Origin: Armatimonadota bacterium
GTDB taxonomy: Bacteria; Armatimonadota; Hebobacteria; GCA-020354555; CP070648
Direction of reading: 5' to 3'
Assembly (NCBI GenBank): GCA_020354555.1
Contig: CP070648.1
Location: 4,266,478-4,311,693 of the forward strand
DNA length: 45,216 nucleotides
Every line of letters begins with the position of its first letter. Within the stretch, counting starts at the first letter, position 1. The notes under the pieces were generated by a model. That model was not told where the DNA came from. It was given only the letters and a program-made list of their open reading frames with translations, and made no database searches. Of this stretch, positions 24,898-31,922 are shown piece by piece. Position numbers and translations under genes: made by a program.

Positions 24898-25962
24898 ATG
24901 ACACCGATCTACATAGCATCCATAGGGTCGTACGCCGGCAAGTCGCTGACCGCGCTGGTGTTCGGGCTGCGCCTGCGCGACCGCGGGCTGAAAGTCACCT
25001 ACTTCAAGCCGGTCGGCACGCTGCCGGTGCGCGAGCAAGGCGCGGTCACTGACGAGGACGCCCTGTTCATCGCGCGCGCCCTCGGCTTCGAGGGTCCCGT
25101 CGGCGCGCTGTGTCCGGTGCTGCTGACCGGCGACCTGGCTGAGCGGGCGCTCCGGGGCAACGCCGAGAAGCTCGACGAGCGCGTCGTGGAGGCGTATCGC
25201 ACCGTGTCGCGCGGAGCCGATGTCACCGTCGTCGGCGGCGTCGGCACGGTGTCGCGCGGGGCGCTGGTCAATCTCTCCGCGCGGCGCGTCGCGGAGCTGC
25301 TCGATGCGCGGGTGGTCGTGGTCGCCCGCTACGAGTCCGATACGACGGTGGAGGAGGTGCTGCTCGCGCGCGACGTGTTGGGCGAGCGGCTGGCTGCGGT
25401 GGTCTTCAACTACGTGCCTGAGGAGGCGCTCGAGCACGTGCGCGGGCCGGTGCGCGAGTTCCTGGAGCGGCTGGGGATCGCCGTCATCGGCGCGGTGCCG
25501 CACGACGACGTGTTGGGCTCGGTGACGGTGCGCGAACTCGCCGAGCAGCTCAACGCCAAGGTGCTGTGCTGCGAAAACCGGCTCGACGACCTCGTCAAGC
25601 ACTTCGTCATCGGCGCCATGAATGTGACGAGCGCGGTGAAGTACTTCCGCGAGTTGGAGGAAAAGGCGGTTATCACCGGCGGCGACCGGCCGGACATCCA
25701 GCTCGCGGCGCTGCAGACGCCGACCAAGGCCGTCATCCTGACCGGCAATCTGCACCCGAGCAGCGTCCTCGTCAAACGGGCGCAGCAAGTCGGCGTGCCC
25801 ATGCTCTTGGTGTCCGCCGATACGCTGAGCACCGTGGAGCAGATTGACCGCATCATCGGCCGGCTGCGCGTGCGCGAGAGCGCGAAGGTTGACCGCGCGC
25901 GAGAGCTGCTGGAGAAGAACCTGGATTTCGACCGTCTGTCCGCCATTATTGGCGTCAGCTAG
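24898..25962 (+). CDS. BioD-like/DRTGG-domain protein (phosphotransacetylase N-terminal-like)
   Basis: A 354-residue protein. The N-terminal P-loop domain (about 1-210) starts IYIASIGSYAGKSLTALV and continues with TYFKPVGTLPV, TDEDALFIARAL and VVGGVGTVSRGALV. The C-terminal DRTGG-type domain (about 215-325) contains VITGGDRPDIQLAAL and KAVILTGNLHPSSVLV. The same architecture forms the N-terminal regulatory part of some phosphotransacetylases; here the catalytic Pta domain is absent. It is embedded between acsV and acsD, with a paralogue beside acd at 1-580. A nucleotide-binding sensor or assembly factor for acetyl-CoA metabolism is plausible but unproven. It starts at the ATG at 24898 after a 115-bp gap, with no strong ribosome site. 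Confidence 0.85.
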   Translation: MTPIYIASIGSYAGKSLTALVFGLRLRDRGLKVTYFKPVGTLPVREQGAVTDEDALFIARALGFEGPVGALCPVLLTGDLAERALRGNAEKLDERVVEAYRTVSRGADVTVVGGVGTVSRGALVNLSARRVAELLDARVVVVARYESDTTVEEVLLARDVLGERLAAVVFNYVPEEALEHVRGPVREFLERLGIAVIGAVPHDDVLGSVTVRELAEQLNAKVLCCENRLDDLVKHFVIGAMNVTSAVKYFRELEEKAVITGGDRPDIQLAALQTPTKAVILTGNLHPSSVLVKRAQQVGVPMLLVSADTLSTVEQIDRIIGRLRVRESAKVDRARELLEKNLDFDRLSAIIGVS

Positions 25963-26113
25963 TGGGATTCGTGCATCATCGCAGGGCGCGTGGAGTGGAG
26001 GATGACGCTCGCGGATCCCATTCCGGAAGAGTCTCGGCCACTACTGTACACTACTGCAATAGGCGAAACTCCACAGGGGCGCGGTCGCGCGCCCCCGCAG
26101 AAAGGGGAGCGAA

Positions 26114-27079
26114 ATGAGCTTCGAAGTCCCAGTCGAGAAATGGAGCACCGCGGTCAGCACCATCACGCTCGGTGCAACCGCAGACAACGGAGGCACACGG
26201 ACCTCGACCGTGACCTTGGGCGGCGCAGCCACACTGCCCTTCCTTCACTTCGAGGGGCAAATCCCCAACCGGCCCGTGGTCGCGATGGAAGTCCTCGATA
26301 CGCAGCCCAAGGAATGGCCGGAGGCGCTCGCCAAGCCCTTCGGGAACGTGCTCGGCGATCCTGCGGCGTGGGCGCAAAAATGCGTCGAGGAATTCGGCGC
26401 CGAGGCGATCTGCCTGCGCCTCACGAGCGCCCACCCGGACAATGAGGACACCGGCCCGGATCACGCCGCCGAGGTGGTCAAGAAGGTCCTCGGCGCGGTC
26501 GGCGTTCCGCTCATCATCTGGGGCTGCGGCGACGATGCGAAGGACAACGAGGTCATACCCCGCGCCAGCGAGGCCGCAGCGGGCGAGAACTGCGCGCTCG
26601 GCACCGCGCGGGAGGACAACTACAAGACCATCACCGCCGCGTGTCTCGCCGACGGGCATAAGCTCATCACCGAGGCGCCGATAGACATCAACATCGCCAA
26701 GCAGGTCAACATCCTGGTTTCCGACATGGGCCTGAGCACCGACCGCATCATCATGTACCAGGCGACCGGCGGTCTGGGCTACGGCATGGAATACGCCTAT
26801 TCCATTATGGAGCGCGCCCGGCTCGCTGCCTTGGGCGGCGACAAGATGCTGTCCATGCCCATGCTCGCCGTCGTTGGCTCCGAGGCGTGGCGCGCCAAAG
26901 AGGCCAAGGCGCCGGATGCGGAGGGCGCCCAGTGGGGGCCGCAGGCCAAGCGCGGGCCGATCTGGGAGGCGGTCACCGCGAACTGCTTCCTCCACGGCGG
27001 CGTGGACACGGTCATCATGTGGCACCCCGAGGCGGTCCAGCTGGTCAAGCAAGCGATTGACAAACTGATGCAGCACTGA
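26114..27079 (+). CDS. acsD: Corrinoid iron-sulfur protein small subunit
   Basis: A 321-residue TIM-barrel subunit of CFeSP that pairs with AcsC to bind the cobamide and dock the methyltransferase. Typical stretches are FEVPVEKWSTAVSTITLGAT at the N-terminus, PFLHFEGQIPNRPVVAMEV, LRLTSAHPDNED, IIWGCGDDAKDNEV and MYQATGGLGYGMEYAYSIMER. AGGGGAGCG precedes the ATG at 26114. acsE follows after 49 bp. The upstream 151-bp gap holds only a short repeat-like string and no clear promoter. Confidence 0.95.
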   Translation: MSFEVPVEKWSTAVSTITLGATADNGGTRTSTVTLGGAATLPFLHFEGQIPNRPVVAMEVLDTQPKEWPEALAKPFGNVLGDPAAWAQKCVEEFGAEAICLRLTSAHPDNEDTGPDHAAEVVKKVLGAVGVPLIIWGCGDDAKDNEVIPRASEAAAGENCALGTAREDNYKTITAACLADGHKLITEAPIDINIAKQVNILVSDMGLSTDRIIMYQATGGLGYGMEYAYSIMERARLAALGGDKMLSMPMLAVVGSEAWRAKEAKAPDAEGAQWGPQAKRGPIWEAVTANCFLHGGVDTVIMWHPEAVQLVKQAIDKLMQH

Positions 27080-27128
27080 GCGGCACCGACGGAATCACGG
27101 TCGCGCCCCGACAAGGAGGGTACGTGTA

Positions 27129-27923
27129 ATGTACGTTATCGGTGAACGAATCAACGGGATGTTCAAGGACGTGCGCCAGGCCATCCAGGCGCAGGACAAA
27201 GGCATCATCCAGGACCTCGCCAAGAAGCAGCTCGCGGGCGGCGCTCACTGCCTGGATGTCAACGTCGGCCCCGCCTCCGACGACCCGGTCTCGACCGTTC
27301 AGTGGCTCGTCGAAACCATTCGCGAGGTGACCGATGCCCCGCTCGCCATTGACACGACCAAGCACGATGTGATGGCCACCGGGATCAAAGCTGCGGGCAA
27401 GGGATCGGTGATCAACTCCACGACCGGGCAGCAGGAGAAGCTCGACGTGCTCCTTCCGCTCGCGGCCGAGAACGATGCCTCGCTCATCGCGCTCACCATA
27501 GATGAGAAGGGCATTCCGCGCGACGCCAACGGCCGCGTCGAGATCGCCCTGCGCGTCGTCGCGGGGGCCATGGAGCACGGCATCTCCCCAGATCGCATCT
27601 ACGTCGACGGCGTCATCATCCCCGTCAGCGCCGACCAGATGACGCCGACACATGTGCTCAACACGATCAGCCAGTGCAAGATGCTCGCCGACCCGCCGCC
27701 GAAGACCATCCTCGGCCTGAGCAACGTCAGCCAGGGCGCGGTGTACCGCGAGCTGATCAACCGCACCTACATGGTCATGGCTCTGGCGCACGGCCTCGAC
27801 GCGGCGATCTTGGACCCCATGGACACGGAACTCATGGACGCCCTGATCACCGCCGAGTTGCTGCTCAATCGCAACGTGTACTGCGCCGATTTCCTGAAGG
27901 CATATCGGGCCTCGGCTGCGTGA
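27129..27923 (+). CDS. acsE: Methyltetrahydrofolate:corrinoid/Fe-S protein methyltransferase
   Basis: A 264-residue methyltransferase that moves the methyl group of methyl-THF to Co(I) of the corrinoid Fe-S protein. Key blocks are MYVIGERINGMFKDV, CLDVNVGPASDDP, AIDTTKHDVM, VINSTTGQQEKLD, LTIDEKGIPRD, YVDGVIIPVSADQ and LGLSNVSQGAVYRELINRTY. The conserved Asp and Asn of the pterin site are retained. It starts at the ATG at 27129 with AGGAGG about 10 nt upstream, directly behind acsD. It matches canonical AcsE better than the paralogue at 2842-3639. Confidence 0.95.
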   Translation: MYVIGERINGMFKDVRQAIQAQDKGIIQDLAKKQLAGGAHCLDVNVGPASDDPVSTVQWLVETIREVTDAPLAIDTTKHDVMATGIKAAGKGSVINSTTGQQEKLDVLLPLAAENDASLIALTIDEKGIPRDANGRVEIALRVVAGAMEHGISPDRIYVDGVIIPVSADQMTPTHVLNTISQCKMLADPPPKTILGLSNVSQGAVYRELINRTYMVMALAHGLDAAILDPMDTELMDALITAELLLNRNVYCADFLKAYRASAA

Positions 27924-27956
27924 CCACACGCGGCCGCGGCACAAGGGCGTTGAGCC

Positions 27957-27975
27957 GGGCGCGTGTGACGCGCCC
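27957..27975. repeat. Hairpin between acsE and the first cooC
   Basis: GGGCGCGT-GTG-ACGCGCCC, perfect 8-bp arms with a three-base loop, 33 bp after the acsE stop. There is no T-run. It may act in transcript processing like the other intergenic hairpins of this cluster. Confidence 0.45.
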
Positions 27976-28035
27976 AGGGGCGAGGGCGCGACCCGCTGTG
28001 CCCCCGCTGAACGAGACGCGAGCCTGGTGTGGACG

Positions 28036-28821
28036 ATGAAGATCGCGGTCGCCGGCAAAGGGGGGGTAGGCAAGACCACGCTGTGCGCGGGGTTGGCCCA
28101 CGCCTTCGCCCGCCAGGGGCGCGCGGTCATGGCGGTGGACGCCGACCCCAACAACTGCCTCGGCGCGGCCCTGGGGTTTCCCGCCGAGCTTGTGGAGTCC
28201 GTCACACCGGTGTGCGAGATGCGCGAACTGCTGTGCGAACGTGCGGGCACCTCCCAGGGCGGCGGCTTCTTCGCCCTCGATCCGGCGGTGGACGATCTCA
28301 TTGATCGGTTCAGCGTCACTCACGCCGGCATCCGCCTGCTCGTCATGGGCACCATCACGCAGGGCGGCGCCGGGTGTGTCTGCCCGGAAAGCACCGTGCT
28401 GCGCGCGTTGACGCGCGAGGTCGTGACGTCCGCGGAATCGGTGCTGCTCATGGATATGGAAGCGGGGCTGGAGCACCTCGGGCGCGGCACCTCGCGTCAC
28501 ATGAATGCGCTGCTCGTCGTCGTCGAGCCCACCCGGGCAAGCGTTCGCACCGCACAGCGCATCGCTGCCCTCGCCGGCGACTTGGGCATGCGCAACCTAT
28601 TCGTCGTGGCCAACAAGGCGCGCGCGCCCGCCGACGTCGCATTCGTCCGCGATCACATTCCGCTCCCCGTCGCGGGAGAGGTGCCGTTCCTTCAGGGGCT
28701 GGGCTGGACCGGAGGCGAGCAGCCGGGACCGGGGTTCACCGCGGCCGTCGAGAACGTCAAGGCGTTTCTCGAGCGCGAGGTGGAGCAACGGCCGACCCGG
28801 CCGCCGGCGGAGGATTCCTGA
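28036..28821 (+). CDS. cooC: CooC-type nickel-insertion ATPase, copy 1
   Basis: A 261-residue P-loop ATPase of the MinD/CooC family, which delivers nickel to CODH (CooC) or to acetyl-CoA synthase (AcsF). The deviant Walker A is AGKGGVGKTTLC (6-17). The CxC metal-binding motif at the dimer interface is GCVCPES (Cys114, Cys116), and MDMEAGLEHLGRGT is family-typical. The ATG at 28036 is preferred to an in-frame GTG at 28027. It is separated by only 1 bp from a second paralogue. One copy probably serves CooS and the other AcsB; which is which cannot be told from sequence alone. Confidence 0.92.
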   Translation: MKIAVAGKGGVGKTTLCAGLAHAFARQGRAVMAVDADPNNCLGAALGFPAELVESVTPVCEMRELLCERAGTSQGGGFFALDPAVDDLIDRFSVTHAGIRLLVMGTITQGGAGCVCPESTVLRALTREVVTSAESVLLMDMEAGLEHLGRGTSRHMNALLVVVEPTRASVRTAQRIAALAGDLGMRNLFVVANKARAPADVAFVRDHIPLPVAGEVPFLQGLGWTGGEQPGPGFTAAVENVKAFLEREVEQRPTRPPAEDS

Positions 28822-28822
28822 T

Positions 28823-29584
28823 ATGCCCACCACCATCGCGGTTACCGGCAAAGGGGGCACCGGCAAGACGACGGTCGCCGCGCTGACCGTCCGGGCGCTC
28901 GTCGAACGCGACCTCACGCCCGTGTTGGCGGTGGATGCCGACCCGAATCTGAACCTCGACGCCGCTCTCGGCGTCGAGGTGTCCTTTACCGTGGGCGATG
29001 TGCGCGAGGAGGGGCTGCGCCAGATTGATTCCCTGCCCGCCGGCATGAGCAAGACGGAGTTCCTGCGCTACCGCGCGGCGCAGGCGCTGGTTGAATCCAA
29101 GGGCTTCGACCTGCTCGCCATGGGGCGCCCCGAAGGCCCCGGCTGCTACTGCTACGCGAACAATGTCTTGCGCGCGGTGGTGGATCAGATCGCCGATCAG
29201 TATCGCTTCGTCGTCATGGATTGCGAGGCGGGCCTGGAGCATCTCAGCCGTCGCACGACCCGCGGTGTGGACCTCCTGTTCCTGTTGAGCGACGCCTCAG
29301 TCCGGGGCGTCGAGACCGCCGCCCGGGCGCTGGAGCTGATTCGCGAGTTGAAAACCACCGTCGGCAGACACATGCTCGCCCTGACCCGGGTGGACGGCGT
29401 CCCCCCGGAGATGGAGCCCGCGATTCGAGAGCGCGGACTCGAGGTCGCGGCGACGATCCCCGAGGACGAGGAGCTGCGCGGGCTCGACGCGGCCGGCCGC
29501 CCGCTCGTGGAGGTCAGCGCGGCCAGCCCGGCACTGGTCGCGGTGGTTGGCATGCTCGAAAACGCGGGTGTCATTCCGACGTAA
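28823..29584 (+). CDS. CooC-type nickel-insertion ATPase, copy 2
   Basis: A 253-residue paralogue of the previous gene, with Walker A TGKGGTGKTTVA (8-19), VDADPNLNLDAALG and the CxC motif GCYCYANN (Cys108, Cys110). DCEAGLEHLSRRTTRGVD follows, then a C-terminal region distinct from copy 1. Overall identity to copy 1 is moderate, so the pair is old. It starts at the ATG at 28823, immediately after the copy 1 stop. It is the last gene of the Wood-Ljungdahl cluster; a 329-bp gap with a new promoter follows. Confidence 0.92.
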   Translation: MPTTIAVTGKGGTGKTTVAALTVRALVERDLTPVLAVDADPNLNLDAALGVEVSFTVGDVREEGLRQIDSLPAGMSKTEFLRYRAAQALVESKGFDLLAMGRPEGPGCYCYANNVLRAVVDQIADQYRFVVMDCEAGLEHLSRRTTRGVDLLFLLSDASVRGVETAARALELIRELKTTVGRHMLALTRVDGVPPEMEPAIRERGLEVAATIPEDEELRGLDAAGRPLVEVSAASPALVAVVGMLENAGVIPT

Positions 29585-29647
29585 CGGAGTCCGTGGGCTA
29601 CGGCCGCGCCGGCAATCAGGCTGGCGGCGCTCCAGTATAGGGCAACT

Positions 29648-29665
29648 TTGTGACAAAAGGCACAA
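29648..29665. promoter_or_regulatory. Upstream Rex/CRP-like inverted repeat
   Basis: TTGTGACAAAAGGCACAA shares the TTGTG-N8-CACAA core with the sites at 9865 and 29810. It matches TTGTGAA-N4-TTCACAA at 11 of 14 positions. Its centre is exactly 162 bp from that of the strong site at 29810, so both could be bound by the same regulator. Confidence 0.4.
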
Positions 29666-29716
29666 TCTCCGCAGGGAGCCACGTCGCTTTCCCTTGACAA
29701 GCGTTGCTCTGGCGCA

Positions 29717-29737
29717 GCATTCCGAGGCCCGGAATGC
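29717..29737 (+). terminator. Weak terminator-like hairpin after the cooC genes
   Basis: GCATTCCG-AGGCC-CGGAATGC, perfect 8-bp arms, with a T6 run 14 nt further on (29752-29757). The gap between stem and T-run is too long for a standard intrinsic terminator, but it lies between two transcription units. Confidence 0.3.
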
Positions 29738-29809
29738 TGTCACGGAGAGCTTTTTTCCGCGTACGAGAGGTTTACAGAGCATGGCGGCGTATGATAAGAT
29801 TAACGTCGG

Positions 29810-29839
29810 TTGTGAAATTATTCACAAGCATGCTATAAT
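29810..29839 (+). promoter_or_regulatory. Promoter with overlapping Rex operator, molybdoenzyme/hydrogenase operon
   Basis: The palindrome TTGTGAAATTATTCACAA (29810-29827) has perfect 7-bp arms and fits the published Rex consensus TTGTGAA-N4-TTCACAA completely. It also fits the CRP-type TGTGA-N6-TCACA. A perfect TATAAT follows at 29834-29839. The operator's own TTGTGA serves as -35 with an 18-nt spacer. A repressor bound here would cover the -35 and spacer. Predicted start is near 29846, 68 nt before the ATG at 29914. Rex is released by NADH, so this operon would be induced when NADH accumulates. No rex gene is in the window. Confidence 0.65.
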
Positions 29840-29913
29840 GGGACGGCGCGCCGTCGCGTCACGTCATAGTCGAGCCGATGTGACGCGGCAAGTGTCCCCA
29901 AAGGGTACCCTCA

Positions 29914-31911
29914 ATGGCTAACGTCTTGACCGCGTGCCCGTTCTGCGGGTCGGGATGCAACTTGTATCTCAAGGTGGAGGATGGTCAGCTCACCGGCGTC
30001 CTCCCGAGTTCTTCTCACCCGACAAGCCGCGGAAAGCTGTGCATCCGCGGGTGGCATGCCCACGAGTTCGTCTCCCATCCCGAGCGCCTGCGCTCGCCCA
30101 TGGTTAGGAAGGGCGGCAAGTTCGAGCGCGTCTCGTGGGAGGAGGCGCTTTCGCTCGTCGCCGGCCGGCTGGGGCGGGGGGCGGACGTCGGCGTGGTGGG
30201 TTCGGCTCGCTGCGCCAACGAAGATAACTTCCTGCTGATGAAGCTCGCCCGATGTGTCTTGGGCACCGACAACGTGGATTTCTCGAGTCGCCCCCAGCGC
30301 ATCGCGGATCTGGCGGCGCTAAGCTCTACGCTGGGAGTCAACTGCGCCACCAATCCCGCGCCTGAACTCGCCGGCGCGGATGTCATCGTCCTCGTCGGCG
30401 CCGACCTCGTGCCCGAGATCACGATGATCGCGTCGCTCGTCTACGAGGCCGTCGCACGTGGCGCGAAGCTGGTCGTCATCTCTCCCGTACGCACCGAGCT
30501 TGCCGAACTCGCCGAGGTGTCACTCCAGCCGCGGCTGGGCACCGAGCCGGTGCTGCTGTGCGGATTGCTCAAATCGGTCGTGGATCAGGGGCTCATTGAC
30601 TCCTCGCTTCTCGACCGCGACTGGGACGCGTACGATCAGTTCGCCACCGACCTCTCGCAGTTCACGCTCGACAGCGTCGAGCAGCGCACCGGCGTCGCGG
30701 CGGACGCGATCACTCGCGCCGGGCGGCTCTACGGCGAGGCACGCAGGAGCGCGGTGCTCTACTCGTCGGGGCTCGCGCAGCACCCCGCCGCAGCCGCGAT
30801 GGCGACGGCACTCGCTGACCTCGTCGCCCTCACCAACCACCTCGGGCAGCCCTCGATGGGGCTCTACCCCCTGGCGCGGCAGAACAACTTTCAGGGCGCC
30901 CTCGATATGGGGCTCGCCCCGGGGATGCTGAGTGGTGGGCAGAGCCTGGGCAGCGCTGAGGTCCGCCAGAGATTCGAGCAGGCGTGGGGGTGCCGGCTGC
31001 CGGAGCCGGCGTGCAAGTCGCTCCCGGACATGCTCGGCGGCGTGAAGAGCCTGTACGTCATGGGCGCGGACATCGTGGGCGGTGCGGCGGATCCCGCGCA
31101 GGCGCGCCGCGACATCGAGGCGCTCGATCTCCTGGTCGTGCAGGAGCTGTTCATGACGCCGACCGCGGAACTCGCCGATGTCGTTCTGCCGGCTGCTGCG
31201 TACGCCGAGAAGGACGGCACCGCCACCTGCGCTGATCGGCGCGTCCAGCGACTGCGCAAGGCGGTTGATCCGCCCGGCGAGGCGCGCGCCGACTGGCAAA
31301 TCATCCAGGAGTTGGCCGGGCGGCTGGGCGCATCGTGGCGCTACGACTCTGCGGGCGCGATCTGGGCGGAAATCGCGTCGCTCACGCCCTCCTATGCCGA
31401 TATCACATACGACAAACTGGACGCCGGGTGGGGCGCATACTGGTCGAGCGCGAACGGCGCGGGGGAGCGGCTCCAGCTCAAAGGGCTGTCACTGCAGCCC
31501 GTGGAGTGCCCGCCGCCGCCGGTGACCGATGCGGAGCATCCGTTCCTGCTCGCCCTCGACCCGGCGGCCGAGCGATGGACGACGGACGCGACAACTCTCC
31601 ACTCCGATAACCTGCGCCGTGAGTATCAGATTGCGGCGGCGGATTTCCCTGCGGGGCACGTCGAGATGCACCCGGACGACGCCCAGGAACTCCAGTTGCG
31701 GCAGGGCTTCCGGGTCAAGCTGGCGTCGGCGCACGGCGAAGCCGAGCTTCAGCTCAAGCTCAGCTCCGACGTGTTGCCGCGCACGCTGGTCGTGCCGTAC
31801 CATCTTCGCGACACGGTACGCGATCTCTTCGGCGGCCCGGCGCCAGGCCAGGTCGAAGGCCACCTGGTGTACTCGCCCGTGGCAGTAAGCGTCGCCGCCG
31901 CCCAGCGGTAA
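29914..31911 (+). CDS. Formate dehydrogenase-like molybdopterin oxidoreductase lacking the Sec/Cys ligand
   Basis: A 665-residue protein of the formate dehydrogenase/NuoG superfamily. The N-terminal [4Fe-4S] site is CPFCGSGC plus KLCIRG (Cys8, Cys11, Cys15, Cys43). The MGD-binding domains resemble FdhF, e.g. SARCANEDNFLLMKLAR, GLYPLARQNNFQGALDMG, ELFMTPTAELADVVLPAAAYAEKDGT and a C-terminal molydopterin-dinucleotide-binding fold. Where FdhF has the metal-binding Sec followed by His (ARVUHGPS), this protein reads SRPQRIAD, with Gln128 and Arg129. No nearby Cys can replace the ligand, so ordinary formate oxidation is doubtful. An electron-transfer subunit as in NuoG, or another substrate, is possible. 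It heads an operon with HydB- and HydG-like subunits. AAGGG lies 8 nt before the ATG. Confidence 0.85.
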   Translation: MANVLTACPFCGSGCNLYLKVEDGQLTGVLPSSSHPTSRGKLCIRGWHAHEFVSHPERLRSPMVRKGGKFERVSWEEALSLVAGRLGRGADVGVVGSARCANEDNFLLMKLARCVLGTDNVDFSSRPQRIADLAALSSTLGVNCATNPAPELAGADVIVLVGADLVPEITMIASLVYEAVARGAKLVVISPVRTELAELAEVSLQPRLGTEPVLLCGLLKSVVDQGLIDSSLLDRDWDAYDQFATDLSQFTLDSVEQRTGVAADAITRAGRLYGEARRSAVLYSSGLAQHPAAAAMATALADLVALTNHLGQPSMGLYPLARQNNFQGALDMGLAPGMLSGGQSLGSAEVRQRFEQAWGCRLPEPACKSLPDMLGGVKSLYVMGADIVGGAADPAQARRDIEALDLLVVQELFMTPTAELADVVLPAAAYAEKDGTATCADRRVQRLRKAVDPPGEARADWQIIQELAGRLGASWRYDSAGAIWAEIASLTPSYADITYDKLDAGWGAYWSSANGAGERLQLKGLSLQPVECPPPPVTDAEHPFLLALDPAAERWTTDATTLHSDNLRREYQIAAADFPAGHVEMHPDDAQELQLRQGFRVKLASAHGEAELQLKLSSDVLPRTLVVPYHLRDTVRDLFGGPAPGQVEGHLVYSPVAVSVAAAQR

Positions 31912-31922
31912 GAGGTGAGACG

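Larger units (their letters stand above)
29585..29913. other. Intergenic control region between cooC and the molybdoenzyme operon
   Basis: This 329-bp stretch carries no supportable gene, is less GC-rich than its surroundings, and is dense in regulatory signals. They are a TTGTG-N8-CACAA site (29648-29665), an isolated TTGACA (29694-29699) without a good -10, and a hairpin (29717-29737). After them come a T6 run at 29752-29757 and a second, near-perfect Rex-type operator overlapping a promoter (29810-29839). Confidence 0.65.
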
